64,000 bases of DNA from Oscillospiraceae bacterium (lineage in GTDB: Bacteria > Bacillota > Clostridia > Oscillospirales > Ruminococcaceae). Position 1 is the first letter of the stretch. Each line of letters begins with the position of its first letter. The notes under the pieces are model-generated. The model saw only the letters and a program-made list of their open reading frames with translations, was not told the DNA's origin and did no database searches. Of the stretch, positions 15,502-23,468 are shown in pieces. The stretch covers positions 1 to 64,000 of the forward strand of contig JAFXCV010000068.1 of assembly GCA_017521325.1 (NCBI GenBank), read 5' to 3'. Position numbers and translations under genes: made by a program.

Positions 15502-18285
15502 ATGGTTCCGTTTCGTAACCCTGCTTTATCTATGGATGAACGCTTACAGGATCTTCTTGAAAGACTGACTGTGGATGAAAAAATTGGCATGCTTCCGACG
15601 CACCAGCTTCCTGTCGAAAGACTCGGCATCGGTGAATGGTATGTTGGACATGAGGTTGCCCGTGGTCTTGTCAATCGTGAGCAAGAGAAACCCTCAACGG
15701 TATTTCCGCAGCCGATCGGTATGGCGGCGAGCTTTGATCCTGAAATGATGCATGAAATTGGCAGAATTGCTGCAAGAGAAGCAAGAGCCTACTATAACGA
15801 GGATCAAAAAACAGGTCTTATGGTTTGGGGGCCTACTGTTGATCTTACCCGTGACCCCAGATGGGGAAGAAATGAAGAATGCTACGGGGAGGATCCGTTT
15901 CTGACGGGTGAAATGAGTATTGCCTATACAAAGGGATTGCGTGGCGATGGCGAGATTTATGCGACCATCCCGACGCTCAAGCATTTTTGTGCGAATAATC
16001 ATGAGGAGGACAGAGGCGTGGATTCTGCGAATCTCAATCCTCGTTTGAAGCATGAGTATTACTATGCTGCATTCCGTCCGTCGATTGAACGAGGCGGTGC
16101 AGAGAGCATTATGACTGCATACAATGATATCTGCCATGCCCCTGCTGTCATGAATCATGACCTCAAAAATGTACTTAAAGGCGAGTGGGGTCTTGGATTT
16201 GTGGTAACGGACGGCGGAGATTTCTCACAGAATGTGACCATGCACGAATGTTTCGATTCCCATGCAAAGGCATTGCAGGCATGCCTGAAAGCCGGCACGG
16301 ACTGTATGACGGATGTAGAGGAAAATGTTCACGCTGCTGCGTACAAAGCACTTGCTGAGGGGCTGATCACAGAAGCAGACATTGATACCGCAGTCGGAAA
16401 TGTTCTGAAAGCAAGAATGCGGCTCGGACACTTTGACAATACCACGCCATTTGATCATCTGACACGAGCCGATGTGAATACGGAAGCCGATCGTGCGCTG
16501 AATCTGCGTGCCGCAAAGGAAGGAATCATTCTCCTTGAAAATAACGGCATTCTTCCGCTTGATTTCAAAAAATGCGGAACGATTGCTCTCCTTGGTGCCT
16601 ATGCCGACTGCAATCTCCTCGACTGGTACACGGGCATTTCCACCTATCAGATATCGATCAAAGAGGGACTTGTGGAATGCGGCTGTAATCTGATTACCGA
16701 TGAGGGGTGGGATATCGTTCGTATTGAAGCTCCCAACGGCAAATTCCTTCGTCTTGGTGAGGATGGTGCGTTCTACGCTGATGCGGATGAAGCACAGGCA
16801 GAGAAGTTTTACTATTGTCAGCATGATGACAAGCAGCGTTGGGTTAATCTGAAAAGTGTACGGGACGGAAGATACCTGCGTATCGGCGGAAACGGCATTC
16901 CCGAATATGGAAATTCCACCGTCTATGCGTGGTTTACCTCCGAAACACTGCATGTCGATACACATAGTCTGACGGGCTGTCAGGTGATTTCCGATTATCT
17001 GCATGGACGTCAATTTACGCTTGATGACAAACAGTGTTTGTGTGTACGCAGGAAATCACGTCCCGATCAGAATGTGATGTTCCGCATCCATACCATGAGC
17101 CGTGGTTCCGACCGACTTTCGGAAATTGCTAAGACAGCGGATACTGTGATCTATTGTGCAGGAAACGATCCGATGCAGGTTGCAAGGGAGTGCTTTGACA
17201 GACGGACAATTCAGCTTCCGCCCGTGCAGCGTGAAGCGGTTCTCCGCCTTTCTGAGGAACGTGATGATCTGATTATGCTCATTGTTTCGGGATATCCCTT
17301 TGCGTTCCCATTTAAGGCAAAACGTCCTGCCGCCATTCTCCACACGACTCATGCAGGTCCGGAACTCGGACATGCAGTTTCCGAGGTGCTGTCCGGTGTT
17401 TATAATCCTGCGGGAAGATGTCCGCAGACATGGTATGCCTGCGATGAGGATTTGCCCGATATCAAGGATTATGACATCATGAAAAACAAAATGACCTATC
17501 GCTGGTTTGACGGCGTTCCGCAGTATCCCTTTGGCTATGGACTCAGCTACAGCAGTTTTTCCTATAGCTCGTATTCTGTATGCAGGCAGGGAGAAAAACT
17601 CCTCGTTTCATTTGATATTACCAACATCTCCGACAACGACGGTGATGAGGTTCCACAGGTGTATTATCACGCAAAATCCAAGCGGATCCCCCGACCGCTG
17701 CGTCAGCTTTGTGGATTCCGCCGTGTTCATATCAAATCAGGTGAAACCGTTCACTGTGAAATTTCTGTAAGCTTGCGTGAACTGGAATTCTACGATGTAT
17801 CCCGTGAACGGTTCTGTCTGGAAAGCGGTGAATATGAAATCATGGTCGCTACTTCAAGTGCGGATATTCGCTTGAACGGCACAATTCAGATCGAAGGTGA
17901 AATCATTCCTCCCCGTGATTTTACGACGGAAACGGATGCACAGCTCTATGATGCAGAAAATGCAACGGAGATTTATGCCGATCCCATGAGTGGAGAAACA
18001 CACATTCGGGGAACGGAATGGAGCTGTGAGCTTTTGTACCAGAATGTAGATTTTTCCAACGCAAAGCAGCTGATCATCCGTGTGGCAGCTCCCATTGAAC
18101 CTGCAAAGCTTCTGGTCTTTCTTGATCAGGAAGCATCACCGCTATCGGAAATCACCGTGCAGTCGGCTGACGGTTATACGGATTTTTCCGCATATGGGAT
18201 TCCTTTGCAGATTGACGGCTGTCATGATATTCGTCTGTCCTTTGGCAATAACTGCTGCATCAGAAGTCTTCGTATTGTGAAATAA
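15502..18285 (+). CDS. Cytoplasmic GH3 beta-glucosidase/xylosidase with inserted beta-trefoil and CBM6-like tail
   Basis: A 927-residue GH3 enzyme with no signal peptide or dockerin, so it should hydrolyse imported cello-, xylo- or other beta-oligosaccharides in the cytoplasm. The (alpha/beta)8 domain (about 1-300) contains TRDPRWGRNEECYGEDP, LKHFCANNHEEDR and the nucleophile D237 in VVTDGGDFS. The second domain (about 340-640) is interrupted by a stretch (about 410-520) with YLRIGGNG and QRWVNLKSVRDGRYL, which looks like a fascin-type beta-trefoil. A fibronectin-III-like domain follows (FGYGLSYSSF onward) and the last 120 residues resemble a CBM6-like jelly roll. Substrate is uncertain. It is transcribed from its own perfect promoter, with a candidate leader terminator. 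Confidence 0.88.
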   Translation: MVPFRNPALSMDERLQDLLERLTVDEKIGMLPTHQLPVERLGIGEWYVGHEVARGLVNREQEKPSTVFPQPIGMAASFDPEMMHEIGRIAAREARAYYNEDQKTGLMVWGPTVDLTRDPRWGRNEECYGEDPFLTGEMSIAYTKGLRGDGEIYATIPTLKHFCANNHEEDRGVDSANLNPRLKHEYYYAAFRPSIERGGAESIMTAYNDICHAPAVMNHDLKNVLKGEWGLGFVVTDGGDFSQNVTMHECFDSHAKALQACLKAGTDCMTDVEENVHAAAYKALAEGLITEADIDTAVGNVLKARMRLGHFDNTTPFDHLTRADVNTEADRALNLRAAKEGIILLENNGILPLDFKKCGTIALLGAYADCNLLDWYTGISTYQISIKEGLVECGCNLITDEGWDIVRIEAPNGKFLRLGEDGAFYADADEAQAEKFYYCQHDDKQRWVNLKSVRDGRYLRIGGNGIPEYGNSTVYAWFTSETLHVDTHSLTGCQVISDYLHGRQFTLDDKQCLCVRRKSRPDQNVMFRIHTMSRGSDRLSEIAKTADTVIYCAGNDPMQVARECFDRRTIQLPPVQREAVLRLSEERDDLIMLIVSGYPFAFPFKAKRPAAILHTTHAGPELGHAVSEVLSGVYNPAGRCPQTWYACDEDLPDIKDYDIMKNKMTYRWFDGVPQYPFGYGLSYSSFSYSSYSVCRQGEKLLVSFDITNISDNDGDEVPQVYYHAKSKRIPRPLRQLCGFRRVHIKSGETVHCEISVSLRELEFYDVSRERFCLESGEYEIMVATSSADIRLNGTIQIEGEIIPPRDFTTETDAQLYDAENATEIYADPMSGETHIRGTEWSCELLYQNVDFSNAKQLIIRVAAPIEPAKLLVFLDQEASPLSEITVQSADGYTDFSAYGIPLQIDGCHDIRLSFGNNCCIRSLRIVK

Positions 18286-18290
18286 TCATC

Positions 18291-18328
18291 AAGCCCATTC
18301 ATTTTCTTATGAAAAATGGATGGGCTTG
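18291..18328 (+). terminator. Terminator after GH3 gene
   Basis: AAGCCCATTCATTTT (18291-18305) pairs with AAAATGGATGGGCTT with one wobble, ending at 18327, six bases after the stop codon. The T-run is weak (TGTGTTT). Confidence 0.7.
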
Positions 18329-18424
18329 TGTTTGCATAAGAATTTTTCAGTTTGTCAGTTTTCAGAGAGTTTGATTGACTGTATAGTATGAAGGACCTTC
18401 AATAGATAAAAGGAAGTGAACCAC

Positions 18425-18952
18425 GTGTCAAATGAAGTACTACTAAAACTGCTGATCGAACAGCCGGAAGAGGGAATCAGCGTTTTGATTGAACAGTATG
18501 GTGGCTATGTCCATACCGTTGTTCGCAATAAGCTGCAGGATATTGCTTCGAAAGAGGATATCGACGAAACCGTCAGTGATGTGTTTGTCATGCTCTGGAA
18601 GTGGGTGAAGGAGCATCCGCAGACGGACGTGAATTTGAGAGCCATGCTTGCCGTAATGGCAAAGCGTCATGCGATCAACCGCTTCCATGCACTCAAAAAG
18701 CAAGCGCAATGCGATTCGCTTGATGAGATGTTCGTGCAGCCGCAGGATGTGTCTGCGACTGATGAGAGTGTCATTCTAATGGAAACGGTAAAATCGCTCG
18801 GTCAGCCTGACAGCGAGATCATCCTGCGCCGCTATTATTTCGGACAAACCAGCCGTGAGATTGGTGATGCACTTGGGCTGAAAACGAACACAGTGGATCA
18901 GAAACTATCAAGAGGACTTAAAAAGCTTCGCATCATTTTTAAGGAGGACTGA
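18425..18952 (+). CDS. ECF-type RNA polymerase sigma factor
   Basis: A 175-residue sigma-70 family protein with region 2 (about 25-95; DETVSDVFVMLWKWV is the core-binding/-10 helix) and region 4 (about 115-170; QTSREIGDALGLKTNTVDQKLSRGLKKL is the -35 helix-turn-helix). It lacks regions 1 and 3, as ECF factors do. The start is GTG at 18425, eight bases after AGGAAG; the GTG at 18416 overlaps the ribosome site and is rejected. The gene is followed two bases later by a membrane protein that is most likely its anti-sigma factor. No AAC-N16-CGT element is visible upstream, unlike two of the other sigma genes in this window. Confidence 0.85.
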   Translation: MSNEVLLKLLIEQPEEGISVLIEQYGGYVHTVVRNKLQDIASKEDIDETVSDVFVMLWKWVKEHPQTDVNLRAMLAVMAKRHAINRFHALKKQAQCDSLDEMFVQPQDVSATDESVILMETVKSLGQPDSEIILRRYYFGQTSREIGDALGLKTNTVDQKLSRGLKKLRIIFKED

Positions 18953-18954
18953 CG

Positions 18955-19959
18955 ATGGAACAGCGTTTTGATGATCTGAATATGCAGGCAATGGCACTTG
19001 CTGACAATGAACTGACAAATATTGCGAATACTTTGATTCTGAGTGATGCAGAAAACGCTCATATCACAGCGCTCGTACTGAAAAAGACCGGAATTTCAGC
19101 TAACACAGCAAAGCCCATCGTACACAAGCGCAGATTCGGGCGATTTGGAATAATTCTTGCTGCGGCAGTGCTGACTATTGCAGCAATGGGTGTGACCGTT
19201 TCGGGATATCTGCGGTATAATCAGCCGTTGGTGGAGCATCATTTCGGCGTACTTGGCAGCACATGTCTTTCAGAGATGAATCTACCCGATCCTGTGACGT
19301 ATTCAAATGGTGTTGTGGATCTGAACGTTGAAGCAGTGCTGTGCGACGGAAAGTGTGCGATGGTACTTGCCACGATTAAAGCATCGGATGAAGAACAGCA
19401 GATTGAGAATATATTGAACATCGATGACGAATTAGGTTCTGTTGGGCAGAATATGCAGGCAACATACACTATCGTCGATAACCAATGTTGGGCATCATGG
19501 ATCATAAAAATTGATAAGGAATACTCCGGTGAGGATATTATTTTCCGTTTTAGTGATGATGTAGTAACGTTCGAAAAAGCGATGCAAGGGATAGATTTTC
19601 CGATATCTGTTTTAAAGAACGTTCCTGTTCTGACACTAAAATCAGAAAGAGGATATACGATGAGCCTTTCCGCATTTCAGATGTATACGGACAGACGTGA
19701 TGCATTTCGTGATTGTTCTTTTCGTCTGTATCGCAGCAATGGCACAGTAACCGAGTGCGCCATGCCGCTTATAGCATCATACAGTGGTTATTCAGAACAG
19801 GAAAACACGCATGTCCATTCAACAACCGCTAAGGTATACGAAGTCGTAGATGGAAAAGAATATCATAAGGATGATCCTTCTACCTATAATGGCTATCTTG
19901 ATCTGTCGGATGTTACCCATATCGAAATCGAAGGCGAGCTTTATTATGTACAGGAATAG
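18955..19959 (+). CDS. Putative membrane anti-sigma factor
   Basis: A 334-residue single-pass membrane protein: a cytoplasmic N-terminus of about 65 residues, one membrane segment (GIILAAAVLTIAAMGVTVSGYL, about 64-85) and a large extracytoplasmic domain. This is the layout of RsgI- or DUF4179-type anti-sigma factors in clostridia, in which the N-terminus binds the sigma factor and the outer part senses a signal. No zinc-finger HxxxCxxC motif is present. It starts two bases after the sigma stop codon, with AAGGAGG overlapping that gene's end. The outer domain is not recognised. The anti-sigma role is inferred from gene pairing and layout. Confidence 0.65.
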   Translation: MEQRFDDLNMQAMALADNELTNIANTLILSDAENAHITALVLKKTGISANTAKPIVHKRRFGRFGIILAAAVLTIAAMGVTVSGYLRYNQPLVEHHFGVLGSTCLSEMNLPDPVTYSNGVVDLNVEAVLCDGKCAMVLATIKASDEEQQIENILNIDDELGSVGQNMQATYTIVDNQCWASWIIKIDKEYSGEDIIFRFSDDVVTFEKAMQGIDFPISVLKNVPVLTLKSERGYTMSLSAFQMYTDRRDAFRDCSFRLYRSNGTVTECAMPLIASYSGYSEQENTHVHSTTAKVYEVVDGKEYHKDDPSTYNGYLDLSDVTHIEIEGELYYVQE

Positions 19960-19962
19960 CAA

Positions 19963-19990
19963 AAAGCCCCTCAACCGAGGGGCTTTCGTT
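19963..19990. terminator. Bidirectional terminator
   Basis: AAAGCCCCTC (19963-19972), AACC loop, GAGGGGCTTT (19977-19986), then TCG. It lies between convergent genes. Confidence 0.85.
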
Positions 19991-19993
19991 ATA

Positions 19994-20662
19994 TCAGTCA
20001 TTCCTATGCTGATACGCATACACCGAAGTAATCACAAAGACCGCAGTCAGGATGACCATGAAGATGATCAGCAGCCATTCCGGCGAGAGTCCGGCAATCA
20101 TTGCAATGATGTCAATGAGAACCAGCAAGAATCCGGCAATGACGAATACCTTGCCGCCGAACCGGTGTGTCAGCTTCCAGCACTGTTCATTGTTTAGTGT
20201 CCATGAAATCTTGATGCCAAGGGTCTTGTTCTGTGTGATGGTCGGGAAAAAGTTGCCCATGGCAATGAACAACAGCCCGAATGCAAGAATCAGCAGGTAT
20301 CCGAGATGCGGCATATGCTCCATTTTCGCACCGATGACCGCTTCTCCCTGCATTGTCCAGAACAGAAAGAAGTTCACACAGATGAAGAATATTGTGATGA
20401 TAAGCATGGTGATCTGGAGGGGCTTGCGGTTCGGGTAGTCATTTTTACGGAGTTTCAGTTCCAGCAGAATGCCAAGCGATATCAGCAGTGGCAGGAATGC
20501 CGGAATCAGCATGATCCACTTGGAACCGATGGCATCCACCTGAAAATTCGCATCGAAATGCGTCGGTACCATATCCGGCAGTGTGGGAATGTAAATGAGC
20601 GATGCAATGAGATTGAGGATGGATAATACAAAACTGATGATCATAAATTTATTTTTCTTCAT
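19994..20662 (-). CDS. sdpI: SdpI-family immunity-like membrane protein
   Basis: A 222-residue membrane protein with six hydrophobic segments. The N-terminal DUF1648 part contains PDMVPTHFDANFQVD, and the SdpI domain contains NFFPTITQNKTLGI and WTLNNEQCWKLTHRFGG, both signature stretches. In Bacillus subtilis SdpI protects against the killing factor SdpC and, with toxin bound, sequesters the repressor SdpR. No SdpC-like toxin is encoded nearby, so this may be immunity without production, or a general envelope-stress module. It overlaps the sdpR-like gene by 14 bases (RBS AGGAGG inside that gene) and is the last gene of a three-gene operon. Confidence 0.85.
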   Translation of the reverse strand: MKKNKFMIISFVLSILNLIASLIYIPTLPDMVPTHFDANFQVDAIGSKWIMLIPAFLPLLISLGILLELKLRKNDYPNRKPLQITMLIITIFFICVNFFLFWTMQGEAVIGAKMEHMPHLGYLLILAFGLLFIAMGNFFPTITQNKTLGIKISWTLNNEQCWKLTHRFGGKVFVIAGFLLVLIDIIAMIAGLSPEWLLIIFMVILTAVFVITSVYAYQHRND

Positions 20663-20930
20663 GGTGTTCCTCCTGTGTCCCGAACATCCCCATCATGGAT
20701 TTCAGAAACTCCTGAAAAACCGTGGTGTTCAGGCTATAGATGATTTTCTGTGCTTGCCGTTGTGTGCGGACAAGCTCTGCTTCTTTTAAAATTTTCAGAT
20801 GATGCGACATCGTTGCTCCCGAAAAATCGAAATGCTCTCCGATCTCTCCGGCAGTCATATCCTGCTTTTGCAGGAGCGTGAGAATCTCACGCCTTGTCGC
20901 ATCTGCAAGTGCGCCCCAGACATCACTCAT
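20649..20930 (-). CDS. sdpR: ArsR-family autorepressor, SdpR-like
   Basis: A 93-residue winged-helix repressor of the ArsR/SmtB superfamily. It opens SDVWGALADATRREIL, the typical start of SdpR-like regulators, and the recognition helix lies in FDFSGATMSHHLKILKEAELV. There is no metal-binding cysteine pair, which fits the SdpR group, where activity is controlled by membrane sequestration. The start at 20930 is preferred over GTG at 20939, which overlaps the GGGGTG ribosome site. It overlaps the upstream YhfC gene by eight bases and the downstream sdpI by 14, so the three are translationally linked. It probably binds the two palindromes at 21801-21822 and 21855-21880. Confidence 0.85.
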   Translation of the reverse strand: MSDVWGALADATRREILTLLQKQDMTAGEIGEHFDFSGATMSHHLKILKEAELVRTQRQAQKIIYSLNTTVFQEFLKSMMGMFGTQEEHHEEK

Positions 20931-21765
20931 GTAATGCACCCCATTTCTTCCGCAGCTTCAGAATGCCGAAGAAACATCCCACTGCAATCACCGTGAGACC
21001 GCCCTCAACCAACACATACATCGTATTCATGCTGATGACCTCGCCAAGATAAGGCGTTGCAAGCCCCTGTCCGATACCTGCCACGCTGTCCACAAGCGTA
21101 TGGATTGCAAGGCAGATGAAAATGCCGGTCAGCGGACGTTTTTTTGCCACGAAATAGCATACCAGCATACTCAGGAACAGATGCAGGATGATTGTCATTG
21201 CACGTTCCCAGACACCGAGCAGATACATAGGGGCGGCTGTGTTCAGCATTGTTTCCTTGATCATGTCAAACTGTGCCATATCCACCCCAGCCTGTGCAGC
21301 AGCTTGCTGTACCATTGCATCAAATGTTCCAGTGTTGATCATCACAGCATACAGAATGTTGTTGATGTACTGAAGTCCGACCACGACCACGGCTTCGATC
21401 ATGCCATGTCCCAGACCTGCCGCCATTGCCTTGTACAGGGTAATGCCTTTTCGGTCGAGGATCTTTGCGGTCGTGAATCTTCCGGCAAGCTCAAACAGTC
21501 CGGCTGTTGCCGCAAGAGAGATGCCGTAGATCAGATAGTGATTTTCTGCAAATGCCATGAATCCCTCGTTCATGGAAAGTGCGTTTAGGATGGGGATACG
21601 GATGAGCATCTGCGGTACGAAAAATCCTGCCGCTCCGATTAGTGCTGCGAGCCAGACTTTTTCGTCTTTATGACGGATGCAGTACCAGATCATAATGCCG
21701 ATCGGTACAAGGGTTGTAAGCAAAAGTGCAATGCACATGCAGACGATTGAAGGGATACTTACCAT
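20923..21765 (-). CDS. YhfC-family intramembrane metalloprotease-like protein
   Basis: A 280-residue polytopic membrane protein of the YhfC (DUF2324) family, relatives of CAAX/Abi-type intramembrane proteases. Candidate catalytic motifs lie in membrane segments: ELAGR, GLGHGMIEA, ERAMTIILHLFLS and HTLVDS, with paired Glu/His as expected for a metal site. Substrate is not known. CAAX-like proteases are often linked to bacteriocin maturation or immunity, which fits the sdpRI genes downstream. The start at 21765 is fixed by AGGAGG at 21778-21773, seven bases away; a longer open frame upstream runs through the promoter and is not used. First gene of the operon. Confidence 0.85.
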   Translation of the reverse strand: MVSIPSIVCMCIALLLTTLVPIGIMIWYCIRHKDEKVWLAALIGAAGFFVPQMLIRIPILNALSMNEGFMAFAENHYLIYGISLAATAGLFELAGRFTTAKILDRKGITLYKAMAAGLGHGMIEAVVVVGLQYINNILYAVMINTGTFDAMVQQAAAQAGVDMAQFDMIKETMLNTAAPMYLLGVWERAMTIILHLFLSMLVCYFVAKKRPLTGIFICLAIHTLVDSVAGIGQGLATPYLGEVISMNTMYVLVEGGLTVIAVGCFFGILKLRKKWGALHE

Positions 21766-21800
21766 AAGATGACCTCCTGTTTTTTCACTGTGTGAAGATG

Positions 21801-21822
21801 TATTTAGACGTTTGTCTAAATA
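21801..21822 (-). promoter_or_regulatory. Palindromic operator 1 at transcription start of yhfC-sdpRI
   Basis: TATTTAGAC (21801-21809), GTTT, GTCTAAATA (21814-21822): a perfect 9-bp inverted repeat just downstream of the -10 element. It shares TATTTAGA / TCTAAATA with operator 2. Confidence 0.75.
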
Positions 21823-21823
21823 C

Positions 21824-21852
21824 AGTATAGCACATAAAAATAGATTTGTCAA
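21824..21852 (-). promoter_or_regulatory. Consensus sigma-A promoter for yhfC-sdpRI
   Basis: On the minus strand TTGACA (21852-21847), 17 bp, TATACT (21829-21824), set between the two operators. Confidence 0.85.
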
Positions 21853-21854
21853 TA

Positions 21855-21880
21855 GTTATTTAGAAAAAAATCTAAATAAC
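21855..21880 (-). promoter_or_regulatory. Palindromic operator 2 upstream of -35
   Basis: GTTATTTAGA (21855-21864), six A residues, TCTAAATAAC (21871-21880): a perfect 10-bp inverted repeat, three bases from the -35 element. Confidence 0.75.
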
Positions 21881-21882
21881 TA

Positions 21883-21915
21883 AAAAGTCCGGAATCAGGC
21901 TGATTCCGGACTTTT
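21883..21915 (-). terminator. Terminator of flippase operon
   Basis: A 15-bp stem (21883-21897 with 21901-21915, GGC loop) that contains the flippase stop codon and is followed on the minus strand by a T-run. Confidence 0.8.
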
Positions 21916-23403
21916 GCAGCGGATGGGTTCAAGTGAAAATAATATTCTTTGAACGCCAAGATATATGGTAGTGCACAGAAGCGTATAGATACACATGGAA
22001 GGTATACCGGAATTTCCGGGAACATGAATCAGGGCGAAAAAAACGTTGCAGATCTGGATAGAAAATACAGCCGAGAACAGGGGAATACCAAGCAGCTTTT
22101 CCCATTGTGGACGAAGATCGGTTTTGCGAAGCACCATCACAAGACGGCTGAGATTACCGCAGATGTTGCTTGCGTAGTAGGAGAGGACAATTCCGTAGAA
22201 TCCGAAAAGCGGTACAAAAATCAGAACAATGGAGATGCGGATAAAGTATTCGACAAGATAGTTGAACGAGGAAAACGCCTGTGCGCCGATTCCCTTGATA
22301 ATGCTTTCCAGAACGATCTCCAGATAGATGAACGGAACAACAGGGGCAAGCAGTACAATCATTTTACCCGCAATCTCGCCGCCGCCAAGGAGCTGTCCGA
22401 TTTCCTTTCCGAATTGCAAAAGCATCGTGGTTACAAAAATTGCAAAGACAAGTGTTCGGCGTATGACTTTTTCGGAAAGATCGGTAATTCTAATTTTATT
22501 GCATGCTGCCGATTCTCTTGCGGTTTCCGTAACGAGAATGCCGGAGAGGGAGCAGAGGATGGTGGATGGAAAAAAGAGCGTGGGGATAATGATGGCTTCG
22601 AATATTCCGAACTGGCTGAGAGCATCGGAAACAGAATTGCCTGCCTGCTGTAGTGTGATTGGTACAAGAGCGTCATTTGCAGAGCTGAGCAGGGAAGTCA
22701 GGGCACTGCCAAGCATGACAGGTACTGCAAGAGTTATGTATTGCAGCAAGGAAACGGATGGTTTACCATTGCATTTCATATGCTTTGTGCGATAGCGCAG
22801 GAGCAGATAGAGAAGTGATCCGACAGAGCCTGCGATGCTGCAGACAGCCGTCATCATGCAGATGCCCGAACTTGTTACAGGGGTGATCCACCAGACGATC
22901 ACAGTCATAAGCAGACAACGGATGATAAATCCAAGCGCATCCGAAACCGCACAGATTTTCGTGTGACAGCTTGCATTGAAATAACCGCGCATGCATGCAG
23001 TGAAGGTCATCAGCGGAAGGGAGCATGCCATGACACGGATGGGGAAGGATAGTGCAGGAGAATCGAAGAAATGCTCACTGCACAGAGGGGCAAGGAGAAA
23101 CACACATATCGCAACAATGCAGCTCAGTGTCATACTGACAATTATACAATAAGATAAGACACGGGAGGGATTTCCGTTCTTTCTGCCCATTTCTTCGGAG
23201 ATAAACCGACTTGCACAGAGGAATACATTTCCGCTTGCTGTGATGGCTGACAACGAAAAAAAGGAACCGGTCAGTGAGAGGATACCGATAGCCTCCGTTC
23301 CGAGGGAATTGGTCATGAACACATTCAGCAGCAGCGCAATACCATCAAGCAGCATTTGTATGACAGTCAGCAATAGTGTATCCCGTGCAATATTTCTCTG
23401 CAT
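21895..23403 (-). CDS. Polysaccharide/lipid flippase, SpoVB/MATE (MOP superfamily)
   Basis: A 502-residue protein with about 14 membrane segments of the MOP exporter superfamily. Features such as the opening ARDTLLLTVIQMLLDGIALLLN and the pairs of bundled helices suit the SpoVB/PST (lipid-linked oligosaccharide flippase) branch better than drug-exporting MATE, but this is a judgement. It probably moves a lipid-linked sugar or peptidoglycan precursor across the membrane. The start is ATG at 23403, eight bases after GGAGG; the in-frame GTG at 23412 overlaps that ribosome site. The last codons form the terminator hairpin. It lies 65 bases downstream of the rhamnulokinase-like gene, likely in one operon. 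Confidence 0.8.
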   Translation of the reverse strand: MQRNIARDTLLLTVIQMLLDGIALLLNVFMTNSLGTEAIGILSLTGSFFSLSAITASGNVFLCASRFISEEMGRKNGNPSRVLSYCIIVSMTLSCIVAICVFLLAPLCSEHFFDSPALSFPIRVMACSLPLMTFTACMRGYFNASCHTKICAVSDALGFIIRCLLMTVIVWWITPVTSSGICMMTAVCSIAGSVGSLLYLLLRYRTKHMKCNGKPSVSLLQYITLAVPVMLGSALTSLLSSANDALVPITLQQAGNSVSDALSQFGIFEAIIIPTLFFPSTILCSLSGILVTETARESAACNKIRITDLSEKVIRRTLVFAIFVTTMLLQFGKEIGQLLGGGEIAGKMIVLLAPVVPFIYLEIVLESIIKGIGAQAFSSFNYLVEYFIRISIVLIFVPLFGFYGIVLSYYASNICGNLSRLVMVLRKTDLRPQWEKLLGIPLFSAVFSIQICNVFFALIHVPGNSGIPSMCIYTLLCTTIYLGVQRILFSLEPIRCKSPESA

Positions 23404-23468
23404 TTGCAGCACCTCCGAAAAAATGGCAGTACATGTTGTACTGCCATTCTATGTGCCTGTTTCGTGGT

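Noticed and set aside
18359..18387. Promoter for the first ECF sigma gene (TTTTCA / TATAGT)
   Set aside because: Both hexamers are weak and no AAC-N16-CGT element is present; not supported.
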